From: AM-2324 sp042091035
GTDB lineage: Bacteria; Bacteroidota; Bacteroidia; Chitinophagales; Saprospiraceae
Reading direction: 5' to 3'
NCBI GenBank assembly: GCA_042091035.1
Contig: JBELIG010000204.1
Span: forward strand, 1-5,961
DNA length: 5,961 nt
Of the stretch, positions 1 to 5,961 are shown piece by piece. Position numbers and translations under genes: made by a program. The notes under the pieces are model-generated. The model saw only the letters and a program-made list of their open reading frames with translations. It was not told the origin of the DNA and did no database searches. Numbering within the stretch: the stretch's first letter is position 1; every line of letters starts with the position of its first letter.

Positions 1-924
1 GTCCATCAGGATATTGAATTGCTTAAGAACAGGTATTCCTAGTATTCCACTTCTGGAGCTTGTTAGGCTATCACCATAGCTAAGTACTTGGTATTGGATT
101 GGGATATTCCGTATGAGTAAATTTTCCAATTCTATGGAAGTAGCAAATCCTGTATAGCCTTTAATCTCACCACCCAAGCCTTGACTAATAGTTGTTGGCA
201 CCAAATTCGTTGCAAGCTCGGCATCACGTATTGTATCCAAGTGGTAGACAATCGCTTCATTGGACCCAGAGTCGATGAGGAAACGCTCATTTTTTTCTTT
301 CCCGTTTTGATTGATTTGAACGGTTGTGAAAAATCGCCCTCTGTCATAATCGCTATTGATGCGTGTATATTTTTTTAGTCTTTGTTTGTTCAGAAGCTTT
401 TTATGGAATGTAATAGTCTGATCAATTGGATTTATTTCAATAATAAATCTTCGCAAGATATCTGCACCTAGGATTCCATGTATCTGCACACCGATATCTG
501 TGGAAGTATTGAAGTAGTTATCTAGTAACAACAAAATTGGTATGTTTTCAAAGTTCAGGTTGGAAGCTTTAAGTTGGACGATGGGTAGAATTTGTGCATT
601 TAGAATTGTCTTTCTGTCTGCTCCATAAAGTTTAACTACCTTGCCTCTTGGTATACCAAGCATGTCAATGATTTCAGGTTGTGTGATTATACTAGCTTCA
701 GAACCTGTATCTAAGATGAATTTTAGAAGAATCTGCTCATTAAGGACCATATCGATGACTATGAAGTCATTAATAAACTCAAAGGGTACAGTGGAGGGAT
801 TGAACCTATTAAGGGTTACTCTACTGGGGACACCTGCCTCTAGTTCAGGTCTGGAAAGTCCATTTTGACCTAGAGTTTGAATGGCTAGAAAAAGTAGAGT
901 TGTAAAAAGTGTTTGTCTAAGCAT
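1..924 (-). CDS. Exported two-lobed retropepsin-like aspartic protease (partial, C-terminus beyond left edge)
   Basis: The minus-strand frame is open from an ATG at 924-922 to the window edge, giving 308 visible residues with no stop. Residues 1-20 look like a Sec signal peptide: Arg3, a hydrophobic stretch LFTTLLFLAIQTL, then a likely cleavage near LGQ-N. Lobe 1 has the catalytic motif FILDTGSEASII (Asp72) and a closing GILGADIL (150-157). Lobe 2 repeats the pattern with FLIDSGSNEAIV (Asp218) and GILGIPVL (293-300). This is the flap-and-psi-loop pattern of bacterial retropepsin-like proteases (Asp_protease_2 / gag-asp families). Viral retropepsins have one such motif and dimerise; two in one chain suggest an intramolecular active site. 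Bacteroidota relatives often carry a C-terminal PDZ domain, which would lie outside the window. The likely location is periplasm or cell surface. The substrate is unknown. An ATG at 930-928 is followed at once by TAA, so 924 is the first usable start. Transcription diverges from recN. Confidence 0.88.
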   Translation of the reverse strand, partial: MLRQTLFTTLLFLAIQTLGQNGLSRPELEAGVPSRVTLNRFNPSTVPFEFINDFIVIDMVLNEQILLKFILDTGSEASIITQPEIIDMLGIPRGKVVKLYGADRKTILNAQILPIVQLKASNLNFENIPILLLLDNYFNTSTDIGVQIHGILGADILRRFIIEINPIDQTITFHKKLLNKQRLKKYTRINSDYDRGRFFTTVQINQNGKEKNERFLIDSGSNEAIVYHLDTIRDAELATNLVPTTISQGLGGEIKGYTGFATSIELENLLIRNIPIQYQVLSYGDSLTSSRSGILGIPVLKQFNILMD

Positions 925-1086
925 TTACATTGGTGTTAATCTTGGCGAAGTATTAATTTAATTGAATTAATACATAAATGCCCTGAACTCAAATAAAAGT
1001 CATCATTTTTATTCTTCCTGAATATGATAAACTTGCATATTTAATTAATTTGGAAGGTCTTTGGTTTAATAATACACCCATTTTAG
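925..1086. other. Divergent intergenic region between the protease gene and recN
   Basis: These 162 bp are strongly AT-rich and separate two divergently transcribed genes, so both promoters should lie here. Neither can be placed firmly. The Bacteroidota -7 consensus TAnnTTTG is matched 7 of 8 at 1045-1052 on the plus strand (TTAATTTG) and 7 of 8 at 997-990 on the minus strand (TTTATTTG). Neither has a TTG element at the expected upstream spacing. No Shine-Dalgarno sequence is visible ahead of either start, as is usual in this phylum. A palindrome at 951-972 is listed separately. Confidence 0.5.
951..972. repeat. 22-bp AT-only palindrome upstream of the protease gene
   Basis: The arms TATTAATT (951-958) and AATTAATA (965-972) are perfect inverted repeats of 8 bp around a 6-base centre, in which the inner two pairs also match (only 959/964 fails). 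The element lies 27-48 bases upstream of the protease start codon. It could be an operator for a dimeric regulator, but in such AT-rich DNA it could also arise by chance. Its function is inference only. Confidence 0.35.
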
Positions 1087-2742
1087 ATGTTAAAATCACT
1101 AAAAATTAAAAATTACGCACTTATCAAGAAGGTTGAGCTCGATTTCTCAAAAGGAATGACAGTTATAACTGGGGAGACTGGTGCGGGAAAATCTATAATA
1201 CTTGGAGCACTTGGCTTGATATTGGGAAAACGTGCAGATTCTAAAAGCCTATTCGATAAGGAAAAGAAATGTGTAGTTGAAGCTTCCTTTTTGTTGAAGA
1301 ATGAGTACTTAAAGTCTTTCTTTAAGTCACATGAATTAGATTATGAAGAGGAAACCATAATAAGGAGGGAATTACTGCCCTCAGGAAAGAGTAGATCCTT
1401 CATAAATGATAGCCCAGTTAACCTCAAAACACTAGGTCAATTAAGTGCTTTTCTGATTGATCTGCATCAGCAATTTGATACTCTTGATATTCATCAAATA
1501 GACTTTCATGTACAAGTAGTTGATGCTATTGCTGATAATAAAATATTGATGCATACCTATTTGGATCAATATAAGAGGTATAAGATGCTTAGCAAACGGA
1601 AAGAGGAGCTTGAGTCTGCGCAGGCAGAGTCATTGCGCGAAAAAGATTTTGTTATGTTTCAGCTTAAAGAATTACTTGAAGCGAATCTAGAGTCAGGGGA
1701 ACAGCAAGGGCTTGAAAAAGAAATTAAAATCTTAGAGAATGCTGGCGATATTAAACAAACACTAAGTGGTATATATGGCCAACTTGCAGAACACGAAGGA
1801 GCTCTTCTTGGTCAGATGGAGACGCTTCGAGTGGCAATGGGGCCGGTTCGTAACCTCTCTGAAGATCTTGAAGGACTAAGTGATCGTTTTAATACTATCT
1901 ATTTTGAGCTGCAAGAATTGTCGAATGATTTCGAGCGTGTTGCAGAAGGAACAGATATCGATGGAGAACGCTTAAATGAGATCAGAGAACGATTAGATGT
2001 TTTATACCGATTGCAAAACAAGCATTTTGTTTCAGATGATAAAGCACTTTTGGATGTTCAAGAAGCATTACAAGAAAAGTTAAATGGCTTTGTTAATCTA
2101 GATGCTGACTTGGAAGATGTAGTTTTAGAGCTTGAGCAGCTGCGTTCTACATTATTGAAATTATCGGAAGAGTTAAGGAAAAAAAGAAATGATGTAATTC
2201 CTGCTTTTGAAGATCAAGTTCGTTCCAATTTGGGTCAACTAAGTATGAATTATGCTAGATTTGAAGTACGAATGAATGTATTGGAAGAGCCTGGCCCATC
2301 AGGGATGGATGCTATGGAGTTCTTTTTTAATGCAAACAAAGGAGGAGAGTTAAAGAAAATTAAAGACGTGGCTTCCGGTGGAGAGTTATCAAGGCTTACC
2401 TTGGTTATCAAATCTCTTGTTGCAAGTGCTATACCTTTACCAACTATGATTTTTGATGAAATCGATACTGGTATATCAGGAGATGTGGCTTTGAAGATGG
2501 GAATTATGCTTGAACGATTAGCTTCGGAACACCAAATTGTGTCCATTACCCACTCGCCTCAGATAGGCTCAAAAGGTAAATTGCATTATTTTGTGTTCAA
2601 AGAAGTTGGTGAAAATCAAACTTATTCCAATATTCGCAAATTAAATGTCGATGAGCGTGTGGATGTTTTGGCTATTATGCTTAGTCAGGACCCGCCATCA
2701 AAAGGCGCTATCGAAAATGCAAAAGAACTTTTAGCAAACTGA
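1087..2742 (+). CDS. recN: DNA repair protein RecN (SMC-like ATPase)
   Basis: This 551-residue protein matches the usual RecN length of about 550. RecN is a cytoplasmic SMC-family ATPase that acts at DNA double-strand breaks, holding ends or sister DNA together for RecA-dependent recombination. The N-terminus MLKSLKIKNYALI is typical. Walker A is GETGAGKS (29-36, Lys35). The ABC signature ASGGELSR is at 429-436, Walker B with catalytic Glu is MIFDEIDTG (Asp457, Glu458), and the switch His489 lies in SITHSPQIGSKGK. Between the ATPase halves, residues about 150-220 and 290-385 are Glu/Lys/Leu-rich and predict the short antiparallel coiled coil of RecN. All ATPase motifs are intact, so the gene should be functional. 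The ITHSPQ motif has Ser where the commoner form is ITHLPQ. The stop codon lies 14 bp before the fabI start, which suggests co-transcription. No SOS-type operator was recognised upstream. Confidence 0.97.
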   Translation: MLKSLKIKNYALIKKVELDFSKGMTVITGETGAGKSIILGALGLILGKRADSKSLFDKEKKCVVEASFLLKNEYLKSFFKSHELDYEEETIIRRELLPSGKSRSFINDSPVNLKTLGQLSAFLIDLHQQFDTLDIHQIDFHVQVVDAIADNKILMHTYLDQYKRYKMLSKRKEELESAQAESLREKDFVMFQLKELLEANLESGEQQGLEKEIKILENAGDIKQTLSGIYGQLAEHEGALLGQMETLRVAMGPVRNLSEDLEGLSDRFNTIYFELQELSNDFERVAEGTDIDGERLNEIRERLDVLYRLQNKHFVSDDKALLDVQEALQEKLNGFVNLDADLEDVVLELEQLRSTLLKLSEELRKKRNDVIPAFEDQVRSNLGQLSMNYARFEVRMNVLEEPGPSGMDAMEFFFNANKGGELKKIKDVASGGELSRLTLVIKSLVASAIPLPTMIFDEIDTGISGDVALKMGIMLERLASEHQIVSITHSPQIGSKGKLHYFVFKEVGENQTYSNIRKLNVDERVDVLAIMLSQDPPSKGAIENAKELLAN

Positions 2743-2756
2743 ATAAATTGAAAATT

Positions 2757-3557
2757 ATGGCTAATAAGCTGTTAGAAGGTAAAAGAGGGGTGATCTTCGG
2801 AGCTCTTGATGAGCAATCTATCGCCTGGAAAGTTGCTGAGCATTGTGTTGAACAAGGAGCAAAAATTACACTTACAAATGCTCCTGTGGCAATGCGTTTT
2901 GGTAAAATACAAGAATTAGCTGATAAGCTTAATGCTGAGGTGATTCCTGCTGATGCTACCTCTATGGAGGATCTTGAGAACTTGTTTTCAAAGTCTATGG
3001 AAACACTTGGTGGTAAACTTGATTTCGTACTTCACTCAATTGGAATGTCTGTAAACGTTCGTAAGAAAAAGGACTACACAGATCTGAATTATGATTGGAT
3101 GCAGAAGACATTTGATGTTTCTTCGATTTCTTTCCATAAGATGATGCAAGTTCTTTACAAGTTGGATGCTATGAGTGAATGGGGATCTATTCTTGCACTT
3201 TCATACATTGCTGCTCAGCGAACATTCCCTGATTACAGTGAAATGGCTGAATCTAAATCATTATTGGAGTCTTTTGCTAGAAGCTTCGGCTACCATTATG
3301 CTAAGAAGGCAAATGTACGTGTAAATACTATCTCTCAATCTCCGACGATGACTACAGCGGGTTCAGGAGTAAAAGGATTTACAGAGTTCTTTAGCTATGC
3401 AGATAAAATGTCGCCATTAGGAAATGCTAGTGCTGATGCCTGCGCACAGTATTGTATTTCTCTATTCTCTGATCTTACGAGAATGGTTACTATGCAGAAC
3501 CTTTATCATGATGGAGGTTTCTCGAATATGGGTATGTCACCAGAGATTTTAGAATAA
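2757..3557 (+). CDS. fabI: Enoyl-[acyl-carrier-protein] reductase (FabI, Bacteroidota type)
   Basis: This cytoplasmic short-chain dehydrogenase/reductase-fold enzyme carries out the last step of each fatty acid elongation cycle, reducing trans-2-enoyl-ACP to acyl-ACP with NAD(P)H. The N-terminal nucleotide-binding segment GKRGVIFGALDEQSIAW parallels the Gly-x5-SIA pattern of FabI. HSIGMSVNVRK corresponds to the HSIG region at the nicotinamide site. The catalytic residues are visible: Tyr150 (LSYIAAQ), Tyr160 and Lys167 in DYSEMAESK. The spacing equals E. coli Tyr146, Tyr156 and Lys163. The substrate loop follows SQSPTMTTAG and the C-terminus ends in DGGFSNMGM. The ATG at 2757 gives 266 residues beginning MANKLLEGKRG, the usual start of the family. 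An in-frame TTG at 2748 would add three residues and is less likely. The gene follows recN by 14 bp and is closed by the terminator at 3574-3612. Confidence 0.96.
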   Translation: MANKLLEGKRGVIFGALDEQSIAWKVAEHCVEQGAKITLTNAPVAMRFGKIQELADKLNAEVIPADATSMEDLENLFSKSMETLGGKLDFVLHSIGMSVNVRKKKDYTDLNYDWMQKTFDVSSISFHKMMQVLYKLDAMSEWGSILALSYIAAQRTFPDYSEMAESKSLLESFARSFGYHYAKKANVRVNTISQSPTMTTAGSGVKGFTEFFSYADKMSPLGNASADACAQYCISLFSDLTRMVTMQNLYHDGGFSNMGMSPEILE

Positions 3558-3573
3558 TACATTGATATTTCGT

Positions 3574-3612
3574 AAAAAAACCGACAAATCGTTTGAATTT
3601 GTCGGTTTTTTT
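3574..3612 (+). terminator. Intrinsic terminator of recN-fabI
   Basis: The hairpin lies 16 bases after the fabI stop. The arms CCGACAAAT (3581-3589) and ATTTGTCGG (3597-3605) form 9 perfect pairs around a 7-base loop, followed by T7 (3606-3612). A7 (3574-3580) precedes the stem, so the structure is symmetric and could also stop transcription from the opposite strand. Confidence 0.93.
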
Positions 3613-3708
3613 GTTTGCTGGCGAACAATAAGTCCTGATAGTGACGTTATACTCATATAATCGGAACATATTCAAGGTCCACAGGACTAAATTCTAAATG
3701 CCCAGCTC
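3613..3708 (+). other. Leader and possible promoter region of the small ORF
   Basis: These 96 bases lie between the fabI terminator and the small ORF, so a promoter is expected here if the ORF is expressed. A TATAAT hexamer is present at 3656-3661 but lacks a recognisable -35 partner, and no TAnnTTTG element was found. A 5-codon reading frame including its stop (ATGCCCAGCTCATGA, 3698-3712) overlaps the small ORF start as ATGA. A weak GTCC/GGAC inverted repeat occurs at 3677-3687. No promoter is firmly assigned. Confidence 0.3.
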
Positions 3709-3852
3709 ATGAGACACATAATTTCAAGACTTTTCCTTTTAATAGGAATCATTAAACCAGCTAATGTAGCAAGTACTCCAAATCAACCTAATTTTATGAA
3801 GGTTGTTAACGAAGACATTTTCAAAGATGATAATGATCTTGGATACTGCTAA
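3709..3852 (+). CDS. Small ORF, 47 residues, signal-peptide-like N-terminus, unknown function
   Basis: The ORF runs from ATG at 3709 to TAA at 3850-3852. The protein begins MRHIISRLFLLIGIIKPANV. Two early basic residues and a 9-residue hydrophobic run (LFLLIGII with flanking Ile/Ser) resemble a Sec signal peptide or membrane anchor, with a possible cleavage near NVAS-TPNQ. The remaining tail of about 25 residues is acidic (FKDDNDLGYC) and ends in the only cysteine. The case for a real gene is positional. The stop codon runs directly into the A-tract of a strong intrinsic terminator (3851-3888), while fabI already has its own terminator upstream, so a separate plus-strand transcript is implied. 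An upstream in-frame stop at 3688-3690 shows that the frame is not the tail of a longer gene. I recognise no family. The alternative is a small non-coding RNA whose sequence happens to be open. Confidence 0.5.
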   Translation: MRHIISRLFLLIGIIKPANVASTPNQPNFMKVVNEDIFKDDNDLGYC

Positions 3853-3888
3853 AAAAAAGCCTCGCGTTTCAAACGCGGGGCTTTTTTT
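3851..3888 (+). terminator. Intrinsic terminator directly after the small ORF
   Basis: The GC-rich stem pairs 3859-3868 (GCCTCGCGTT) with 3872-3881 (AACGCGGGGC), 10 pairs with one T-G wobble, around a loop of three bases or slightly more. It is followed by T7 (3882-3888) and preceded by A8 (3851-3858). The A-tract contains the last two bases of the small ORF stop codon. As there is a separate terminator for each flanking gene, this one most likely ends its own transcript. Confidence 0.9.
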
Positions 3889-3935
3889 ATGGACATATAT
3901 CTATGCATATAACTTTGAGTAAAAGCTGCAATTTA

Positions 3936-3973
3936 TATAAAAAGGACTTTAGATTTCTAAAGTCCTTTTTATA
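3936..3973 (-). terminator. Long inverted repeat, terminator of the fasciclin-domain gene
   Basis: Two perfect 18-base arms (3936-3953 and 3956-3973, TATAAAAAGGACTTTAGA and its complement) flank a 2-base centre. Read on the minus strand, the hairpin starts 11 bases after the TAA stop of the fasciclin-domain gene (3987-3985) and ends in a run of T (complement of 3943-3939). The core stem GGACTTTAGA is only moderately GC-rich. The T/A tracts on both sides make it potentially bidirectional, so with the 3851-3888 hairpin it would insulate the convergent units. Confidence 0.85.
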
Positions 3974-3984
3974 ATGAGTTGTTT

Positions 3985-5961
3985 TTATTTCAGTAATTGG
4001 ATCCTATGAATCTCCACAGCTAATTCCTTTTGCAATTCAACAATATAATTTTGGGCTTTCAAAAAGGAAAGATCAATTGCCTCATTTTGATAAGGGGCAT
4101 CAAAGACTTTTCTGCCCATTAAATCAAAAACACGAATTGACTGAATTTCTTCTTGGGAACGAATGTTTAATAATCCGCTAGTAGGGTTAGGAAACAATTC
4201 TGCTTTTACCACTAAATTAATCTCTTTAGTGGATGTCGGATTTGGACATGCTTCAATGTCTAAAACATCATTTGGCGCTACCGTAAAATCATATTCATTA
4301 GCTAATTCTGCTCCACTCGGATCATATATTATGAATGCATTCTCTTGTTGGTATGCTCCACCATAGTACAAGAAATCTAAAATATCTCCTTTTTCTGTAG
4401 GAATAAATGCTACTTGTTCTGCTCCAATGGGCATATTGATAGTTTGGAAATAAGTTTGATTTTTGTAGACATCTAAACTTCCAAAATCCCAACCATCGCC
4501 AAATTCATCAAACATTTGAATTTCAAAATCACCACATGATAATGGCTTCTGGCAAGCCCTTAATCCTTTTACACTTTGAGGGCCAAAATTATTTGAGTTT
4601 CCAGCAGTCGCAAATAGTTGTACATTATTTTCATCATATACTTCGTAAGAGATGCCGCTTGCTCCACCTTGGTTATTGAAATAAATGTCTACAATAGCTT
4701 CAGCGTCAACACCAAATTGAAAACTAGCAGAAGCTCCAGAAACCAATGTCTCGCTTGTGATTTCTTCATCGTTTATATATAACTCAATCGAACTACCTTG
4801 CCATCCTCCAAATGAGCTTTTTAAAACAATGGTCCATGTACCACAGCTACCTGCAACAGGCGGTAGGTCAGGAGCTATAACCTCATTAAGTACATGCACA
4901 ACACCATTGTAAGCAAGAAGGTCAGGGGTTTGGACTTTTACATCGTTCACAAATATTCCATCTCCATTTACATCAACCTCAATAAAATCGCCTTCATAAT
5001 TGGCTAAAATTTGGCCATTAAATAAACTTCCACTTAGATTCTTAGATCCTATAAGGTGCGTTTTTACTATGTTATCAATAAACTGACCAGTTAATAACTC
5101 TGAAATTGAATAGCCTAAGTCTTCAGCTAATGCCTCGAAAGCTGCATCGGTTGGAGCAAATACGGTAAATGGACCTGGTAGTTCTAGACTTGGGTCAAGG
5201 TCGTTCTGATTTCTCAATTCTTCCACTAAGCCAGCATTAATTACAGCAGACTCCAATATGGTATGATTAGGACTTTGCTTTATAATTTCCCAGACAGTAG
5301 CTTCAGGAAATCCTTCTGGTGCCAGACACATATCAATAACATGAGCAACACCATTGTAAGCGGTATAATTTGATTGTACAATTTTTCCACCAGAAATATC
5401 CAAGTTTCCATTCACTTCACTAATAACAAGTTCCTGTCCTTGAATTGTAGTAAGAGCTGTTCCGGGAACAAGGTCCTCCTCTAAATATACTCCTTCAACA
5501 ATATGATACTTTAGTGCTTCCTCCATGTCTACAAATCCAACATGATCAAATTGGTTTAAATTGATTAGTTCTCCCATTGCATCAACTGCTGCATCATTTG
5601 GCAGGAATACGGTTATTTGTTGATTTCCATTTAAAATTTCTGGGATATAAGCATTAATAGCATAAGTAGATTGCCAAGCCCCGATGGTATCATTAAATTG
5701 TAGTAAATCTTGAAGCGTAAATGCGTCAACAACTATTTTTCCAACCATTCCTAATTGAGCATTGAAATCTAAACTACAGTCAAAGGAATAAGTGCCTGGT
5801 TCATCAAAATCAATTACACCCATACAGGTTCCACTAACTGTTCCGACAGTTTCCTCAAGGAAGAATTCAAATGGATTATTAAAAGAGGTATCTGCTACTG
5901 TACTTAAAATTCCGTTGATCGTATGATTACCCTCGATATTTATAAAGGCAACACTTTCTCC
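3985..5961 (-). CDS. T9SS-sorted multidomain surface protein with cupredoxin-like and two fasciclin (FAS1) domains (partial, N-terminus beyond right edge)
   Basis: The frame is open to the right edge, with 658 visible residues; 46 of them precede the first in-window Met (5823), which is internal. Residues 1-78 resemble the C-terminal half of a cupredoxin (GNHTING, then EPGTYSFDCSLDFNAQLGMVGKIVV). FAS1 domain 1 spans about 79-215 (TVFLPNDAAVDAM, LKYHIVEG, NGVAHVIDMCLAP). FAS1 domain 2 spans about 221-364 (FTVFAPTDAAFEAL, VKTHLI, YNGVVHVLNEVIAP). Two Cys-bounded modules follow at 373-470 and 476-572, the second with FDEFGDGWDFGSLDVY. The end (587-658) is a type-A T9SS sorting domain with LFPNPTSGLLNI and VFDLMGRKV. 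Such proteins are exported by Sec, then secreted and usually anchored at the cell surface by T9SS. FAS1 domains mediate adhesion. The role is probably surface or matrix adhesion; the ligand is unknown. The gene converges on fabI and ends at the 3936-3973 hairpin. Confidence 0.93.
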   Translation of the reverse strand, partial: GESVAFINIEGNHTINGILSTVADTSFNNPFEFFLEETVGTVSGTCMGVIDFDEPGTYSFDCSLDFNAQLGMVGKIVVDAFTLQDLLQFNDTIGAWQSTYAINAYIPEILNGNQQITVFLPNDAAVDAMGELINLNQFDHVGFVDMEEALKYHIVEGVYLEEDLVPGTALTTIQGQELVISEVNGNLDISGGKIVQSNYTAYNGVAHVIDMCLAPEGFPEATVWEIIKQSPNHTILESAVINAGLVEELRNQNDLDPSLELPGPFTVFAPTDAAFEALAEDLGYSISELLTGQFIDNIVKTHLIGSKNLSGSLFNGQILANYEGDFIEVDVNGDGIFVNDVKVQTPDLLAYNGVVHVLNEVIAPDLPPVAGSCGTWTIVLKSSFGGWQGSSIELYINDEEITSETLVSGASASFQFGVDAEAIVDIYFNNQGGASGISYEVYDENNVQLFATAGNSNNFGPQSVKGLRACQKPLSCGDFEIQMFDEFGDGWDFGSLDVYKNQTYFQTINMPIGAEQVAFIPTEKGDILDFLYYGGAYQQENAFIIYDPSGAELANEYDFTVAPNDVLDIEACPNPTSTKEINLVVKAELFPNPTSGLLNIRSQEEIQSIRVFDLMGRKVFDAPYQNEAIDLSFLKAQNYIVELQKELAVEIHRIQLLK

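Noticed and set aside
132..347. 71-residue minus-strand ORF
   Set aside because: It is a shifted frame inside the aspartic protease gene, whose own frame is open across the whole stretch and carries the DSGS motif.
181..868. Plus-strand ORFs at 181-378 and 641-868
   Set aside because: They are antisense to the protease gene, with no recognisable domain and no promoter or terminator of their own.
1045..1052. TTAATTTG as the recN promoter -7 element
   Set aside because: It matches TAnnTTTG in 7 of 8 positions but has no TTG element at the proper spacing upstream, so it is not called as a promoter.
2250..2546. 98-residue minus-strand ORF
   Set aside because: It is antisense to the conserved ATPase motifs of recN; its openness follows from recN codon composition.
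2748..2756. TTG start for fabI, three codons upstream
   Set aside because: The ATG at 2757 gives the family-typical start MANKLLEGKRG, so the upstream TTG is unnecessary.
3490..3675. 61-residue minus-strand ORF
   Set aside because: It runs through the fabI terminator hairpin and the fabI 3' end, which is not plausible for a real gene.
4163..4366. 67-residue plus-strand ORF
   Set aside because: It is antisense to the T9SS sorting domain and second GDGW module of the large surface protein.
5821..5823. ATG at 5823 as start of the fasciclin-domain gene
   Set aside because: The frame stays open to the window edge, and this Met lies in the middle of the cupredoxin-like domain, so it is internal.

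Overview
The window comes from an AT-rich bacterial chromosome that is most likely Bacteroidota. The evidence is a C-terminal type IX secretion (T9SS) sorting domain with the FPNPTSG motif on a large surface protein, the Bacteroidota-type FabI (HSIGMSVNVRK, SQSPTMTTAG) and the lack of clear Shine-Dalgarno sequences. The order or family cannot be fixed from the sequence alone; a Saprospiria-like relative is only an impression.

Layout from left to right. (1) Bases 1-924, minus strand: an exported two-lobed retropepsin-like aspartic protease, cut by the left edge. (2) Bases 925-1086: a divergent AT-rich intergenic region containing a palindrome. (3) Bases 1087-2742, plus strand: recN, and 14 bp later fabI (2757-3557), probably one transcription unit that ends at a textbook intrinsic terminator (3574-3612). 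(4) Bases 3613-3888: a small region that the usual length cutoffs miss. It holds a 47-codon ORF (3709-3852) with a signal-peptide-like N-terminus, and its stop codon merges into a second strong terminator. (5) Bases 3936-3973: a long perfect inverted repeat that terminates the minus-strand gene. (6) Bases 3985-5961, minus strand: a large multidomain surface protein (cupredoxin-like, FAS1, FAS1, two GDGW-type modules, T9SS sorting domain), cut by the right edge.

recN (recombinational repair) and fabI (fatty acid synthesis) are housekeeping genes with no obvious shared function; proximity suggests co-transcription only. The two minus-strand genes at the edges are both envelope or extracellular proteins. 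No RNA genes, mobile elements or CRISPR arrays were recognised. The most original item is the small ORF with its own terminator. Next come the apparently ligand-deficient cupredoxin domain in front of the fasciclin repeats and the two-lobed secreted aspartic protease. None of these amounts to a proven new system.
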